From the NCBI RefSeq assembly GCF_004571025.1, contig NZ_SPQT01000015.1:162501-226500 (forward strand): DNA of 64,000 bases. Reading direction: 5' to 3'. Numbering within the stretch: position 1 is the first letter of the stretch; each line of letters opens with the position of its first letter. The notes beneath the pieces were generated by a model that searched no databases, was not told where the DNA came from, and worked only from the letters and a program-made list of their open reading frames with translations. A program made the position numbers and the translations under genes. Positions 37,609 through 45,750 of the stretch are shown here, piece by piece. This DNA comes from Bradyrhizobium niftali. GTDB lineage: Bacteria; Pseudomonadota; Alphaproteobacteria; Rhizobiales; Xanthobacteraceae.

Positions 37609-38481
37609 TTAACCTAATCCCACCAGACGGCGGATGCTGGCGGGCGATGCACCGGCGTCGCGCAACTCCCGCAGGCCGGTCGAGCGGCTCGATTTCGACA
37701 GCTTCCGCCCGGCCTCGTCCCGAATCAGGGCGTGGTGGCGGTAGGCGGGTTCCGGCAGGCCAAGCAGGGTTTGCAGCAGGCGGTGGACGGACGTGGCGTG
37801 AAACAGGTCCTGGCCGCGCACCACCTCGCTGATCCCCTGGAGGGCGTCGTCGACGACCACGGACAAATGGTAGCTGGTCGGCGTCTCCTTGCGGGCCAGG
37901 ATCACGTCTCCCCAGGCCTCGGGCCGCGCGGGTACGGCGCCGCGCTCGCCATCGGGCCCCTCGCCCAACTCGTTCCAGGCCAGGCTGGCTACGTGCCGGC
38001 AGGCAGCCGCCATGTCGAGCCGGAGCGCATAGGGCGCGCCGGATGCGATCAGCCGCGCCCGCTCGCCGGCGGACAGCGACTTGGCGTCTCCGGGGTAAAG
38101 CGGCGCGCCGTCGGGATCGCGCGGCCACGGCCCGTGAGCCTCGCGCGCGGCGACCAGCTTTGCGATCTCGGCGCGGCTTTCGAAGGCGGGATAGACGAAG
38201 CCGAGTGCAGAGAGCTTGTCCAGCGCGGCGCGGTAATCGGAAAGATGCTCCGACTGCCGCCGCACCGGTGTTTCGCAGGCAACGCCGAGCCAGGCGAGAT
38301 CCTCGTAGATCGCTGCCTCATACTCAGGCCGGCAGCGCGTCGCGTCGATGTCCTCGATCCGCAGCAACAGCCGCCCGCCGGCCTCGCGCGCACGGTCGAA
38401 ATTGAGCAGCGCCGAATAGGCGTGGCCGAGATGCAGGAGGCCGTTCGGGCTCGGAGCAAATCGGAAAACGGGTGGCGACAT
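37609..38481 (-). CDS. gluQ: tRNA glutamyl-Q(34) synthetase
   Basis: A truncated class I glutamyl-tRNA-synthetase paralogue of 290 residues with the HIGH-type motif PNGLLHLGHAYSAL and the KMSKS-type motif RKLSKSSRS. It lacks the anticodon-binding domain, as GluQRS does, and attaches glutamate to queuosine at position 34 of tRNA-Asp. The start at 38481 gives the family N-terminus (PPVFRFAPSPNG). It runs divergently from the DNA glycosylase gene. Confidence 0.93.
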   Translation of the reverse strand: MSPPVFRFAPSPNGLLHLGHAYSALLNFDRAREAGGRLLLRIEDIDATRCRPEYEAAIYEDLAWLGVACETPVRRQSEHLSDYRAALDKLSALGFVYPAFESRAEIAKLVAAREAHGPWPRDPDGAPLYPGDAKSLSAGERARLIASGAPYALRLDMAAACRHVASLAWNELGEGPDGERGAVPARPEAWGDVILARKETPTSYHLSVVVDDALQGISEVVRGQDLFHATSVHRLLQTLLGLPEPAYRHHALIRDEAGRKLSKSSRSTGLRELRDAGASPASIRRLVGLG

Positions 38482-38657
38482 ATGGCAGGATCTCGTCATG
38501 GCCGGGCTTGACCCGGCCATCCATCTTCCATGACTCTGTTACGATCGGAAATGGATGCGCGGGTCCCGCCTGCGCCGAAGGTCTTCGAGGCTTCTCGGTA
38601 TTGGGCCGGCGTAGCTCTAGCAGAGACGGCAAGCCCGTGCATGACGAGTTAGGCACA

Positions 38658-39263
38658 ATGACCATCCACCTCGAAACCCAGTCCGATCTCGAAGAGGCCG
38701 TCCAGGCGCTGGTGAAGCGCGACCCGCGGCTCAAGCCCGTGCTTGCGACTGCGGGCATGCCGGCCTTGCGGCGGCGCGAGCCGGGTTTTACGGGGCTTGC
38801 GCATATCGTCTGCGGGCAGCAGCTCTCGACCGCGAGCGCCGCCGCGATCTGGGGACGGCTGTCGGACGCCTTCGATCCGTTCGATCATGAGGCGGTGGGC
38901 CGCGCGCGCACCGACCGGCTGGGACGGCTTGGCCTCTCCGCCGCCAAGATCAAGACGCTGAAACATCTTGCGCGCGAGATCACGGCAGAGCGGCTGAACC
39001 TCGACGTGCTCGCCGAAGAAGACGCGGACGCCGCGCATCACACGCTGATCTCGCTGCCCGGCATCGGGCCGTGGACGGCGGACGTCTATCTCCTGTTTTG
39101 CCTCGGCCATGGCGATGCCTGGCCGGCCGGCGACGCGGTGAAGAAGCGTGAGGGCGTCATCGCCGGCGAGGCGAACGCCGTTTTAAACAATGTTGCTGTT
39201 GCAAAGCGCCTAGGCGTGAAAGAGAAGATGCCGGCACGGAAAAAGCCGGGACCTTCACCATGA
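38658..39263 (+). CDS. AlkA-like DNA-3-methyladenine glycosylase, apparently internally deleted
   Basis: A protein of 201 residues of the HhH-GPD superfamily. The helix-hairpin-helix is LPGIGPWTADVYLLFCL and the candidate catalytic Asp159 sits in AWPAGD. In related rhizobial enzymes I recall a further 40 or so residues between this Asp and the KKREGV tail (a helix after GDLA, then a WRPLRG...W segment). Here GD is followed at once by AVKKREGV, suggesting an in-frame deletion that removes the helices packing on the active site. The protein may be inactive. Its stop overlaps the ATG of the DUF2855 gene. Confidence 0.82.
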   Translation: MTIHLETQSDLEEAVQALVKRDPRLKPVLATAGMPALRRREPGFTGLAHIVCGQQLSTASAAAIWGRLSDAFDPFDHEAVGRARTDRLGRLGLSAAKIKTLKHLAREITAERLNLDVLAEEDADAAHHTLISLPGIGPWTADVYLLFCLGHGDAWPAGDAVKKREGVIAGEANAVLNNVAVAKRLGVKEKMPARKKPGPSP

Positions 39264-40345
39264 CATCGACCGACTTCGTCGTTGCGCGCAACGATCTCGA
39301 GCAGTGCAAGCTGATCGAGACCGCCATTCCGGATGCAGCCGCACTGCCGGCGGATGCGCTGCTGGTGAAGGTCGAGCGCTTCGCGTTCACCGCCAACAAC
39401 ATCACCTATGCCGTGATGGGCGACGAGTTGAAATACTGGCAGATCTTTCCGGCACCGCAGGGCTTCGGCAACATCCCGGTGTGGGGTTTTGGCGAGGTGA
39501 TCGCCTCGAAACATCCGAACATCCCGGCAGGCGAGCGCCTGTTCGGCTACTTCCCTATGGCGACGCATCTGGTCATCGAGGCCACCGACGTCAGCAAGCG
39601 CGGCCTGCGCGACGGTGCTTCGCATCGGCAGGGCGTGGCGCCGGTCTACAATGCCTATGCGCGCGTCACCGGCGATCCCGCCTACGCCGGCCGGCAGGGC
39701 GACTATCAGGCGCTGCTGCGGCCGCTGTTCATGCTGTCGTTCCTGGTCGACGATTTCCTGGCCGGGAACGATGATTTTGGCGCGCGGACCGTGCTGCTGT
39801 CGAGCGCCTCGAGCAAGACCGCGTTCGGCCTTGCGCATCTGTTGCACACGCGCGGCCGCAAGGTGATCGGCCTGACCTCAGGCGGGAATACCAGCTTCGT
39901 GACGTCGCTCGGATGTTACGACGAGGTCGTCACCTACGACCGCGTGACGTCCTTGCCATCGAACGCGCCGGTCGCCTTCGTCGACATGGCCGGCAACAGC
40001 GCCCTGCGCGCCGAACTGCACCGGCATTTTGGCGACCAGATGAAATGCTCGGTGCGCGTCGGATTGACGCATCGCGCCACCGACGCCGACGAAGGAGCCC
40101 TGCCCGGCGCAAAGCCGCGCTGGTTCTTCGCGCCGGACCATATTCGCAAGCGGGCGAAGGATTGGGGTCCAGGCGGCATCGAGCAGCGCTTTGGCGCGGC
40201 ATGGTCGGGCTTTGCGCCGCTGCTTGAGCGGAGCCTCACCGTCGTCGAGGGCCGCGGGCCGGAGGCCGTGCGGCGAGTTTATCTCGACACGCTGACAGGG
40301 CGCATTCCGCCTGAGCAGGGCCACATGCTCTCGCTGCTCGGGTAA
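39260..40345 (+). CDS. DUF2855 family protein
   Basis: A protein of 361 residues. It has an N-terminal half resembling the GroES-like part of medium-chain dehydrogenases (VKVERFAFTANNITYAVMGD) and a Rossmann-like part (TVLLSSASSKTAFGLAHLL; FVDMAGN). This is the DUF2855 arrangement, related to quinone oxidoreductases but of unknown reaction. The ATG overlaps the stop of the glycosylase gene by 4 bases, so the two form an operon. Confidence 0.87.
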   Translation: MTSTDFVVARNDLEQCKLIETAIPDAAALPADALLVKVERFAFTANNITYAVMGDELKYWQIFPAPQGFGNIPVWGFGEVIASKHPNIPAGERLFGYFPMATHLVIEATDVSKRGLRDGASHRQGVAPVYNAYARVTGDPAYAGRQGDYQALLRPLFMLSFLVDDFLAGNDDFGARTVLLSSASSKTAFGLAHLLHTRGRKVIGLTSGGNTSFVTSLGCYDEVVTYDRVTSLPSNAPVAFVDMAGNSALRAELHRHFGDQMKCSVRVGLTHRATDADEGALPGAKPRWFFAPDHIRKRAKDWGPGGIEQRFGAAWSGFAPLLERSLTVVEGRGPEAVRRVYLDTLTGRIPPEQGHMLSLLG

Positions 40346-40393
40346 AGCGCTTTTGACATGGGCTGATCCAGTATAGCGTTCGACTTCTACTAT

Positions 40394-40466
40394 TGGAGCA
40401 TGATCTCTTCGGAAAACCGCTACACGCTTTGCGCTACGCGGCCCTCCGGGTCCGGATCATGCTCCA
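40394..40466. repeat. Palindromic repeat, TGGAGCATGAT type
   Basis: TGGAGCATGAT and ATCATGCTCCA are perfect complementary arms around TTCGGAAAACCGC and TCCGGGTCCGG. This is another common rhizobial intergenic palindrome, placed 36 bases before the monooxygenase start. Confidence 0.85.
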
Positions 40467-40501
40467 GAGGAAACGCCGCGAAGACGGCCACGAGGTCGCG
40501 A

Positions 40502-42280
40502 ATGCTGGACAGGACGAAGGATATTTCCGTCGCTGCGCAGGCCTGGCTCGATGAATTCGCGGGCGCGCTCGGCAAGCCAGAATCCGCCGCCGCGCTGGAC
40601 CGCCTCTTCCTCGCCGAGAGCTTTTGGCGCGATGTGCTGGCGCTGAGCTGGAACTTGCAAACGCTGGCCGGCCGCAGCGCGATCGCGCAGGCCTTGGCCA
40701 CGCTCGCGTCCAGAACTGCGCCCGCCCATTTCGAGATCGCACCGAACCGTGCCCCACCGCGCTGGGTGACGCGCGCCGGCACCAGCAACATCGAAGCCAT
40801 CTTCAATTTCGAAACCGCGCTCGGCCGCTGCAGCGGCATCCTGCGGCTCGTGCCTGATAGCACCGACGGCGACCGGTTGAAGGCGTGGACGCTGCTGACC
40901 GCGCTCGACGAGCTCAAAGGCTTCGAGGAACAGCTCGGCACGTCACGGCCACGCGGCCAGGCCTATTCGCGCGATTTCCGCGGGCCGAACTGGCTCGACC
41001 AGCGCAACGCCGCGCGCGACTACGCCGATCGCGACCCGGCCGTGCTGGTGGTCGGCGGCGGCCAGGCCGGGCTCGCCATCGCGGCACGGCTGAAGCAGCT
41101 GAAGGTCGATACCTTGATCGTCGATCGCGAGACGCGGATCGGCGACAATTGGCGCAAGCGCTATCACGCGCTCACCCTGCACAACCAGGTGCAGGTCAAT
41201 CACCTGCCCTACATGCCGTTCCCGCCGAACTGGCCGGTCTATATCCCCAAGGACAAGCTCGCCAACTGGTTCGAGGCTTACGTCGATGCCATGGAGCTGA
41301 ACTTCTGGACCGGCACCGAATTCGAAGGTGGCTCTTACGACGAGGCGAACGGCCGCTGGACCGTCACGCTGCGCTGCGCCGACGGCAGCGAGCGCACCAT
41401 GCATCCGCGCCATGTGGTGATGGCGACCGGCGTCAGCGGCATCGCCAATGTCCCTGACATTCCGACCCTCGCCAATTTCAAGGGCACGCTGGTGCATTCC
41501 AGCCGCTACGAGGACGGCGAGAACTGGACAGGCAAGCGCGCCGTTGTCATCGGCACCGGCAACAGCGGCCACGACATCGCGCAGGACCTCCATTCCAGCG
41601 GCGCCGAGGTGACGCTGGTGCAGCGCTCGCCGACGCTGGTCACCAATATCGAGCCGTCGGCACAGCTCGCCTACGCGACCTACAATGAGGGCACGCTCGA
41701 GGACAACGATCTGATCGCGACGTCGATGCCGACGCCGCTCGCGAAGAAGACCCATGTGATGCTGACGGAGCAGTCGAAGGAGCTCGACAAGGAGCTGCTC
41801 GACGGCCTCTCCCGCGTCGGCTTCAAGCTCGACTTCGGCGAGGCCGGCACCGGCTGGCAGTTCAAATACCTCACCCGCGGCGGCGGTTATTACTTCAATG
41901 TCGGCTGCGCCAACCTCATCGTCGAGGGCGCGATCAAGCTGAAGCAGTTTTCGGACATCGAGGGTTTTGCCGCCGAAGGCGCGCGGATGAAGGACGGCAC
42001 GACCATTCCGGCCGACCTGATCGTGCTCTCGACCGGCTACAAGCCGCAGGAATATCTGGTGCGAAAGCTGTTCGGCGATGGCGTCGCCGACCGCGTCGGC
42101 CCGGTCTGGGGATTTGGTGAAGGCTTCGAGCTGCGCAACATGTATGCGCGCACGAAGCAGCCCGGCCTGTGGTTCATCGCCGGCAGCCTCGCGCAGTGCC
42201 GCATCAACTCGAAATATCTCGCGCTCCAGATCAAGGCCCTCGAGGAAGGGATTTTGGGGCGTGAGGTGGGCCCGGCTTGA
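40502..42280 (+). CDS. Flavin-containing monooxygenase with N-terminal NTF2-like region
   Basis: A protein of 592 residues. The first ~165 residues look like an NTF2/SnoaL-like domain. The rest is a flavin monooxygenase with two dinucleotide sites (VLVVGGGQAGLAIAARL for FAD; AVVIGTGNSGHDIAQDL for NADPH) and the FMO fingerprint FKGTLVHSSRY between them. Such enzymes oxygenate N, S or ketone groups. The start at 40502 avoids the upstream palindromic repeat, which an alternative frame start would include. The substrate is unknown. It is followed by an NHL protein in the same direction, separated by a repeat. Confidence 0.9.
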   Translation: MLDRTKDISVAAQAWLDEFAGALGKPESAAALDRLFLAESFWRDVLALSWNLQTLAGRSAIAQALATLASRTAPAHFEIAPNRAPPRWVTRAGTSNIEAIFNFETALGRCSGILRLVPDSTDGDRLKAWTLLTALDELKGFEEQLGTSRPRGQAYSRDFRGPNWLDQRNAARDYADRDPAVLVVGGGQAGLAIAARLKQLKVDTLIVDRETRIGDNWRKRYHALTLHNQVQVNHLPYMPFPPNWPVYIPKDKLANWFEAYVDAMELNFWTGTEFEGGSYDEANGRWTVTLRCADGSERTMHPRHVVMATGVSGIANVPDIPTLANFKGTLVHSSRYEDGENWTGKRAVVIGTGNSGHDIAQDLHSSGAEVTLVQRSPTLVTNIEPSAQLAYATYNEGTLEDNDLIATSMPTPLAKKTHVMLTEQSKELDKELLDGLSRVGFKLDFGEAGTGWQFKYLTRGGGYYFNVGCANLIVEGAIKLKQFSDIEGFAAEGARMKDGTTIPADLIVLSTGYKPQEYLVRKLFGDGVADRVGPVWGFGEGFELRNMYARTKQPGLWFIAGSLAQCRINSKYLALQIKALEEGILGREVGPA

Positions 42281-42287
42281 GCCCCTC

Positions 42288-42365
42288 GTCATTGCGGGCG
42301 CAGCGAAGCAATCCAGAGTCTTTCCGCAGAGACAGTCTGGATTGCTTCGCTACGCTCGCAATGAC
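42288..42365. repeat. Palindromic repeat, GTCATTGCGGGCG type
   Basis: GTCATTGCGGGCGCAGCGAAG and CTTCGCTACGCTCGCAATGAC are nearly complementary, with TCCAGA and TCTGGA inside. It lies between the monooxygenase and the NHL gene and would be transcribed as a strong hairpin if they share a message. Confidence 0.88.
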
Positions 42366-42413
42366 AGTGTGCGGATGATCGTGTGCGGCCAAGAAGAACA
42401 AGAGGAGTACCCA

Positions 42414-43391
42414 ATGCCAGCCATTCTCGGCACCGGCGAGCACCGCTACCGCGTCGTCGAAAATTTCGCCAAGCTACCGGACGGCTGGCAGCTCACCGAC
42501 GTCGCCTCCGTTGCGGTCGACAGCCGTGACCGCGTCTACGTCTTCAACCGCGGCGCCCATCCGATGGTGGTGCTGGATCGCGAGGGCAATTTCCTGCGCA
42601 GTTTTGGCGAGGGCCTGTTCTCGCGCGCGCATGGCCTGCATATCGATGCCGACGACAATCTCTACTGCACTGATGACGGCGACCATACCGTGCGCAAATG
42701 CACCACCGACGGCAAGGTGCTGCTGACGATCGGGATCCCGCAAAAGCCGGCGCCGTTCATGAGCGGCGAGCCGTTCCACCGCTGCACCCATACGGCGCTG
42801 TCGCCGAGGGGGGAAATCTACGTCTCCGACGGCTATGGCAATGCACGCGTGCACAAGTTCACGCCCGACGGCAAGCTGATCAAGAGCTGGGGCGAGCCCG
42901 GCACCGATCCCGGCCAGTTCAACATCGTGCACAACATCGCCACCGATTCCGATGGCTGGGTCTACGTCGCCGACCGCGAGAACCATCGCGTGCAGGTGTT
43001 TAACGGCGAGGGCAAGTACGAGACGCAGTGGAACAACCTGCACCGGCCCTGCGCGCTGTGCTGCTGCGGCGGGGCTAAGAGCCCGACCTTCGTGATCGGC
43101 GAGCTGGGCCCCGGCCTCGATATCAACCGCAATGTTCCCAATCTGGGCCCGCGACTGTCGATCGTGGACGCCAAGGGAAATCGCATCGCGCGGCTCGGCG
43201 GCGAAGCGGGTCCCGGCGTGGCCAGCGGCAAATTCCTGGCCCCCCACGGCATCGCGCTGGATTCGAAGGGCGACATCTATGTCGGCGAAGTGGGCGTCAC
43301 CAACTGGACGACGAGCTTCCCGGACGAGGAGATGCCGGCCGTCGTGCGCGCGACGCGGTGCTTGCAGAAGCTGGAACGGGTACGGGAGTGA
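42414..43391 (+). CDS. NHL-repeat/peptidylglycine lyase-like protein
   Basis: A protein of 325 residues with NHL propeller repeats (DSRDRVYVFNRG, DADDNLYCTDDG, DSDGWVYVADRENHRVQVF), like peptidyl-alpha-hydroxyglycine lyase proteins. It has no signal peptide, so it is probably cytoplasmic. A run of cysteines (RPCALCCCGGA) is unusual for the fold and could bind a metal. AGAGGAG at 42401-42407 fixes the start. Its substrate is unknown. Confidence 0.85.
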   Translation: MPAILGTGEHRYRVVENFAKLPDGWQLTDVASVAVDSRDRVYVFNRGAHPMVVLDREGNFLRSFGEGLFSRAHGLHIDADDNLYCTDDGDHTVRKCTTDGKVLLTIGIPQKPAPFMSGEPFHRCTHTALSPRGEIYVSDGYGNARVHKFTPDGKLIKSWGEPGTDPGQFNIVHNIATDSDGWVYVADRENHRVQVFNGEGKYETQWNNLHRPCALCCCGGAKSPTFVIGELGPGLDINRNVPNLGPRLSIVDAKGNRIARLGGEAGPGVASGKFLAPHGIALDSKGDIYVGEVGVTNWTTSFPDEEMPAVVRATRCLQKLERVRE

Positions 43392-43741
43392 TCCAACGGC
43401 GCCGCCGCGAAGAGATGACGCGCTTTTGAAGTGCCGCTCCCTCCCCGCCGTCGTCCTGGCTTTCGCCAGGACGACGGCGGCGAACGAGGCCGCGTCGTAC
43501 GATATGCGTCGGCCGGAGACTCCCTCGCGCCACCGGTCCGGCGCCTTGACCGTGAAGGCGGTTCCGCGGTTGCCCCGCATGGACCCTCCCCGAATCGCGG
43601 CGTTTTGCGCGTTTTGCCACCCCGCCGCCGCATTGCCCGCGCCTGAATAAGTCGCTCAACGGGCTTCACAATCCCGTCACGCTGCATGTAGTATGTCAAT
43701 ACATGCTGCTTCGCAGCGTACATGGAGGCCGGGAGCGTTAC
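43392..43741. other. Intergenic region with palindrome
   Basis: No gene is supported in these 350 bases. They hold the GTCGTCCTGG hairpin at 43445-43480 and, at 43731-43735, the GGGAG ribosome site of the HNH gene. Confidence 0.6.
43445..43480. repeat. Minimal palindromic hairpin, GTCGTCCTGG type
   Basis: A 16-bp perfect stem (CCGCCGTCGTCCTGGC with its complement) around TTTC. It is the shortest form of the family seen at 22011-22156, containing just the two outer arms. Confidence 0.85.
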
Positions 43742-44299
43742 TTGAACGCACATGTCTCGCAAGGCAGTTGGCCGGTGTTGGTGCTGAATGCGGACTTCCG
43801 GCCGCTGAGTTACTACCCACTGTCTCTGTGGTCGTGGCAGGACGCGATCAAGGCGGTGTTCCTCGACCGCGTCAACATCGTCGCGCATTACGACCAGGCG
43901 GTTCGAAGTCCCACGCTGGAAATGCAATTGCCGAGCGTGGTCTCGCTCAAATCCTTCGTCAAGCCGACCACCCATCCTGCCTTCACCCGATTCAACGTCT
44001 TCCTGCGCGATCGCTTCAACTGCCAGTATTGCGGCTCGCCCGAAGACCTCACCTTCGATCACATCATCCCGCGCAGCAAAGGCGGCCAGACCACCTGGGA
44101 GAACGTGGTCGCGGCGTGCTCGCCCTGTAATCTGCGCAAGGGCAACCTTACGCCTGCGCAAGCCAAGATGTTTCCGCGCCAGCACGCCTTCGCCCCGACC
44201 GTGCACCAGCTCCACCGCAACGGCCGCCTGTTCCCGCCGAACTATCTGCACGACAGCTGGCTGGACTATCTCTACTGGGATACCGAGCTGGATCCGTAG
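43742..44299 (+). CDS. HNH endonuclease
   Basis: A protein of 185 residues with an HNH nuclease domain in its middle: the zinc pair CQYCGSPEDL, the catalytic His in TFDHIIPRSKGG, the Asn in TTWENVV, and the second Cys pair CSPCNLRKGN. The start is taken as TTG at 43742, with GGGAG 6 bases before it; an ATG at 43703 would add 13 residues. HNH proteins of this short type are conserved in Rhizobiales chromosomes with no known restriction partner, so a repair or processing role is as likely as defence. Confidence 0.88.
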   Translation: MNAHVSQGSWPVLVLNADFRPLSYYPLSLWSWQDAIKAVFLDRVNIVAHYDQAVRSPTLEMQLPSVVSLKSFVKPTTHPAFTRFNVFLRDRFNCQYCGSPEDLTFDHIIPRSKGGQTTWENVVAACSPCNLRKGNLTPAQAKMFPRQHAFAPTVHQLHRNGRLFPPNYLHDSWLDYLYWDTELDP

Positions 44300-44560
44300 G
44301 ACAGGCGCATCCACTGTGATGCACCTCATAAGAGCGTCAAAACACACATAAGTGCGTCACGTTTTGCGGCATGATCGGGCTTAAACGGCCCTGTCGGACC
44401 GACCGAGATCGTCGAGCTGGTTGTTGATGATTTCGTTCGGTTCGTACTGGTTAATTTATCGTCTATATCGATGGGGTGCCGACGTCGACGCGGCTCAGAT
44501 TGCAAGATGGCTTAGAGGGCAAAATACGGGCGCCGGCGACCGGTGAATGCGGCGGCTAAG

Positions 44561-44737
44561 CTATCTGAATTCGGCGACCAGCCAGCGTCGAACGGCATCG
44601 ACATCGCCGTGACCGTGAGATCTCAGGATATCGACGATATCGATCGCGGATACGACGACGATCGGATGCTGGTCTTCTTTGATTTCCCGATACGCTTGGC
44701 TATCGACGAAACTGGTCGTCACCAGAATTCCGAATTG
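44561..44737 (-). pseudogene. Mrr-like restriction endonuclease remnant, C-terminal part
   Basis: On the minus strand 58 codons read like the C-terminus of an Mrr/type IV restriction-like endonuclease (QFGILVTTSFVDSQAY, EDQHPIVVVSAIDIV, VRRWLVAEFR, then stop). The residues that normally precede it are absent on this strand but occur, reading the other way, on the plus strand at 44763-44918. The gene is therefore broken. No start codon is linked to this part. Confidence 0.7.
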
Positions 44738-44762
44738 CGTCCCACGGCGTCGGCGACCGTCG

Positions 44763-44921
44763 AGGGATGGGGGACGTGACGCGCTCGGTAAGATAAAGAT
44801 CGGGCGGGGACACAGTGCCGTGCTGGTCGACTTCGCTCTCGAAGCCAAGTGCTACGGGATCGGGAATTCGGTGGGCGTCCGCGAGATGTCTAGACTGATC
44901 TCCAGGCTTCGTCACAGGTGA
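44763..44921 (+). pseudogene. Mrr-like restriction endonuclease remnant, catalytic core, inverted
   Basis: On the plus strand a short frame encodes the nuclease core: DGGRD, then VLVDFALEAKCYG with the E-x-K of the PD-(D/E)xK fold, then SVGVREMSRLISRLRHR and a stop. These residues normally run straight on into the QFGILV segment, which here is on the opposite strand to the left. This is best explained by a local inversion of about 180 bases. Imperfect inverted repeats lie near the ends: ACGGCGTCGGC at 44744-44754 and GCCGACGCGCCGT at 44930-44942. Confidence 0.68.
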
Positions 44922-45064
44922 TGCAGTTTGCCGACGCGCCGTAGCTCGCCACAGTGTCTGCCGCGCGGTCGTCAAGCAGCATCCGTTCGCCTTGGCCTGT
45001 TCCGCGATTTCCCTTGAGCGGGCGCTCGCTGCAGCACTAAGCTGGCCGCGGCAGGAAAATTCAG

Positions 45065-45247
45065 ATGTCCGAGCTGCACCCGATCCGGAAGCGGTGTCCG
45101 CACTGCGGGAAGGCGATGAAGCTTGTCCCCGACGAGGCGGGCCGAGGCGGCGAGCGATACGTCTGCCCCGCATGCGAGGAGGATCCGCTGTACGACCCCG
45201 CCGCCCAAAAATGGGCGGACAGCCCGCTGCGCCCGCCGGCTAAGTAG
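45065..45247 (+). CDS. Small zinc-ribbon-like hypothetical protein
   Basis: A protein of 60 residues with two Cys pairs (CPHCGKAM and CPACEEDPLY), a minimal zinc ribbon. A purine-rich AGGAAAA lies upstream of the ATG. It is not recognised beyond that. Its neighbours are remnants of a restriction gene and small hypothetical genes. Confidence 0.65.
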   Translation: MSELHPIRKRCPHCGKAMKLVPDEAGRGGERYVCPACEEDPLYDPAAQKWADSPLRPPAK

Positions 45248-45399
45248 CTTCCGAAGAATCGCCGAGGCCGGTTGTCCATCCGTTTATCGAGAGGGCTGAC
45301 TCGGCTTCGACGGGGACCCGACTTTTCGGGAAAAAGTAGAAACTTCATCTTCCGAGACGAGTTGGCATCCAGCGAGATCTCTTCTCGTCGGAGCCGAAC

Positions 45400-45609
45400 A
45401 TGGTCGACGACGTCCCGTTGCGCACGGCGGTACATACGGTCTGGTCCCTCTACCCGGCGAGGCATCGCGACGTCGATGCTGCCGACACCCGCCGCTGCCT
45501 GCTGGAGCGTCATCTGCAAGGGAGATGGGAAGCGCGTGTGAGCGATGCCGAAGAACTCACGGGATTCGGCCTGGCTTACCTTGAGCGCCCTCCCGAAGAC
45601 GAATGTTGA
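45400..45609 (+). CDS. Small hypothetical protein
   Basis: A protein of 69 residues (AVHTVWSLYPARHRDVDA ... AEELTGFGLAYLERP) with no recognised domain. GGAG 6 bases before the ATG and codon use with high GC at third positions support it as real. Nothing can be said about its role. Confidence 0.45.
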   Translation: MVDDVPLRTAVHTVWSLYPARHRDVDAADTRRCLLERHLQGRWEARVSDAEELTGFGLAYLERPPEDEC

Positions 45610-45750
45610 GGCTGATGGAGGGGCTCGTCAGGCGAGCTGCGGTCGACAGCGCCAGGCCGGATTGGACGTTGCTGGCCGTCTCAGAACTCGCCTCCGCGGC
45701 TGTTGTGCTGCTCTTCCGCTCGATGTTTTCGGTCTAGAGGGTCGGCATCG

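Noticed and set aside
44340..44560. Possible gene fragments left of the Mrr remnant
   Set aside because: Short protein-like runs exist but none could be tied to a family or to clear ends.
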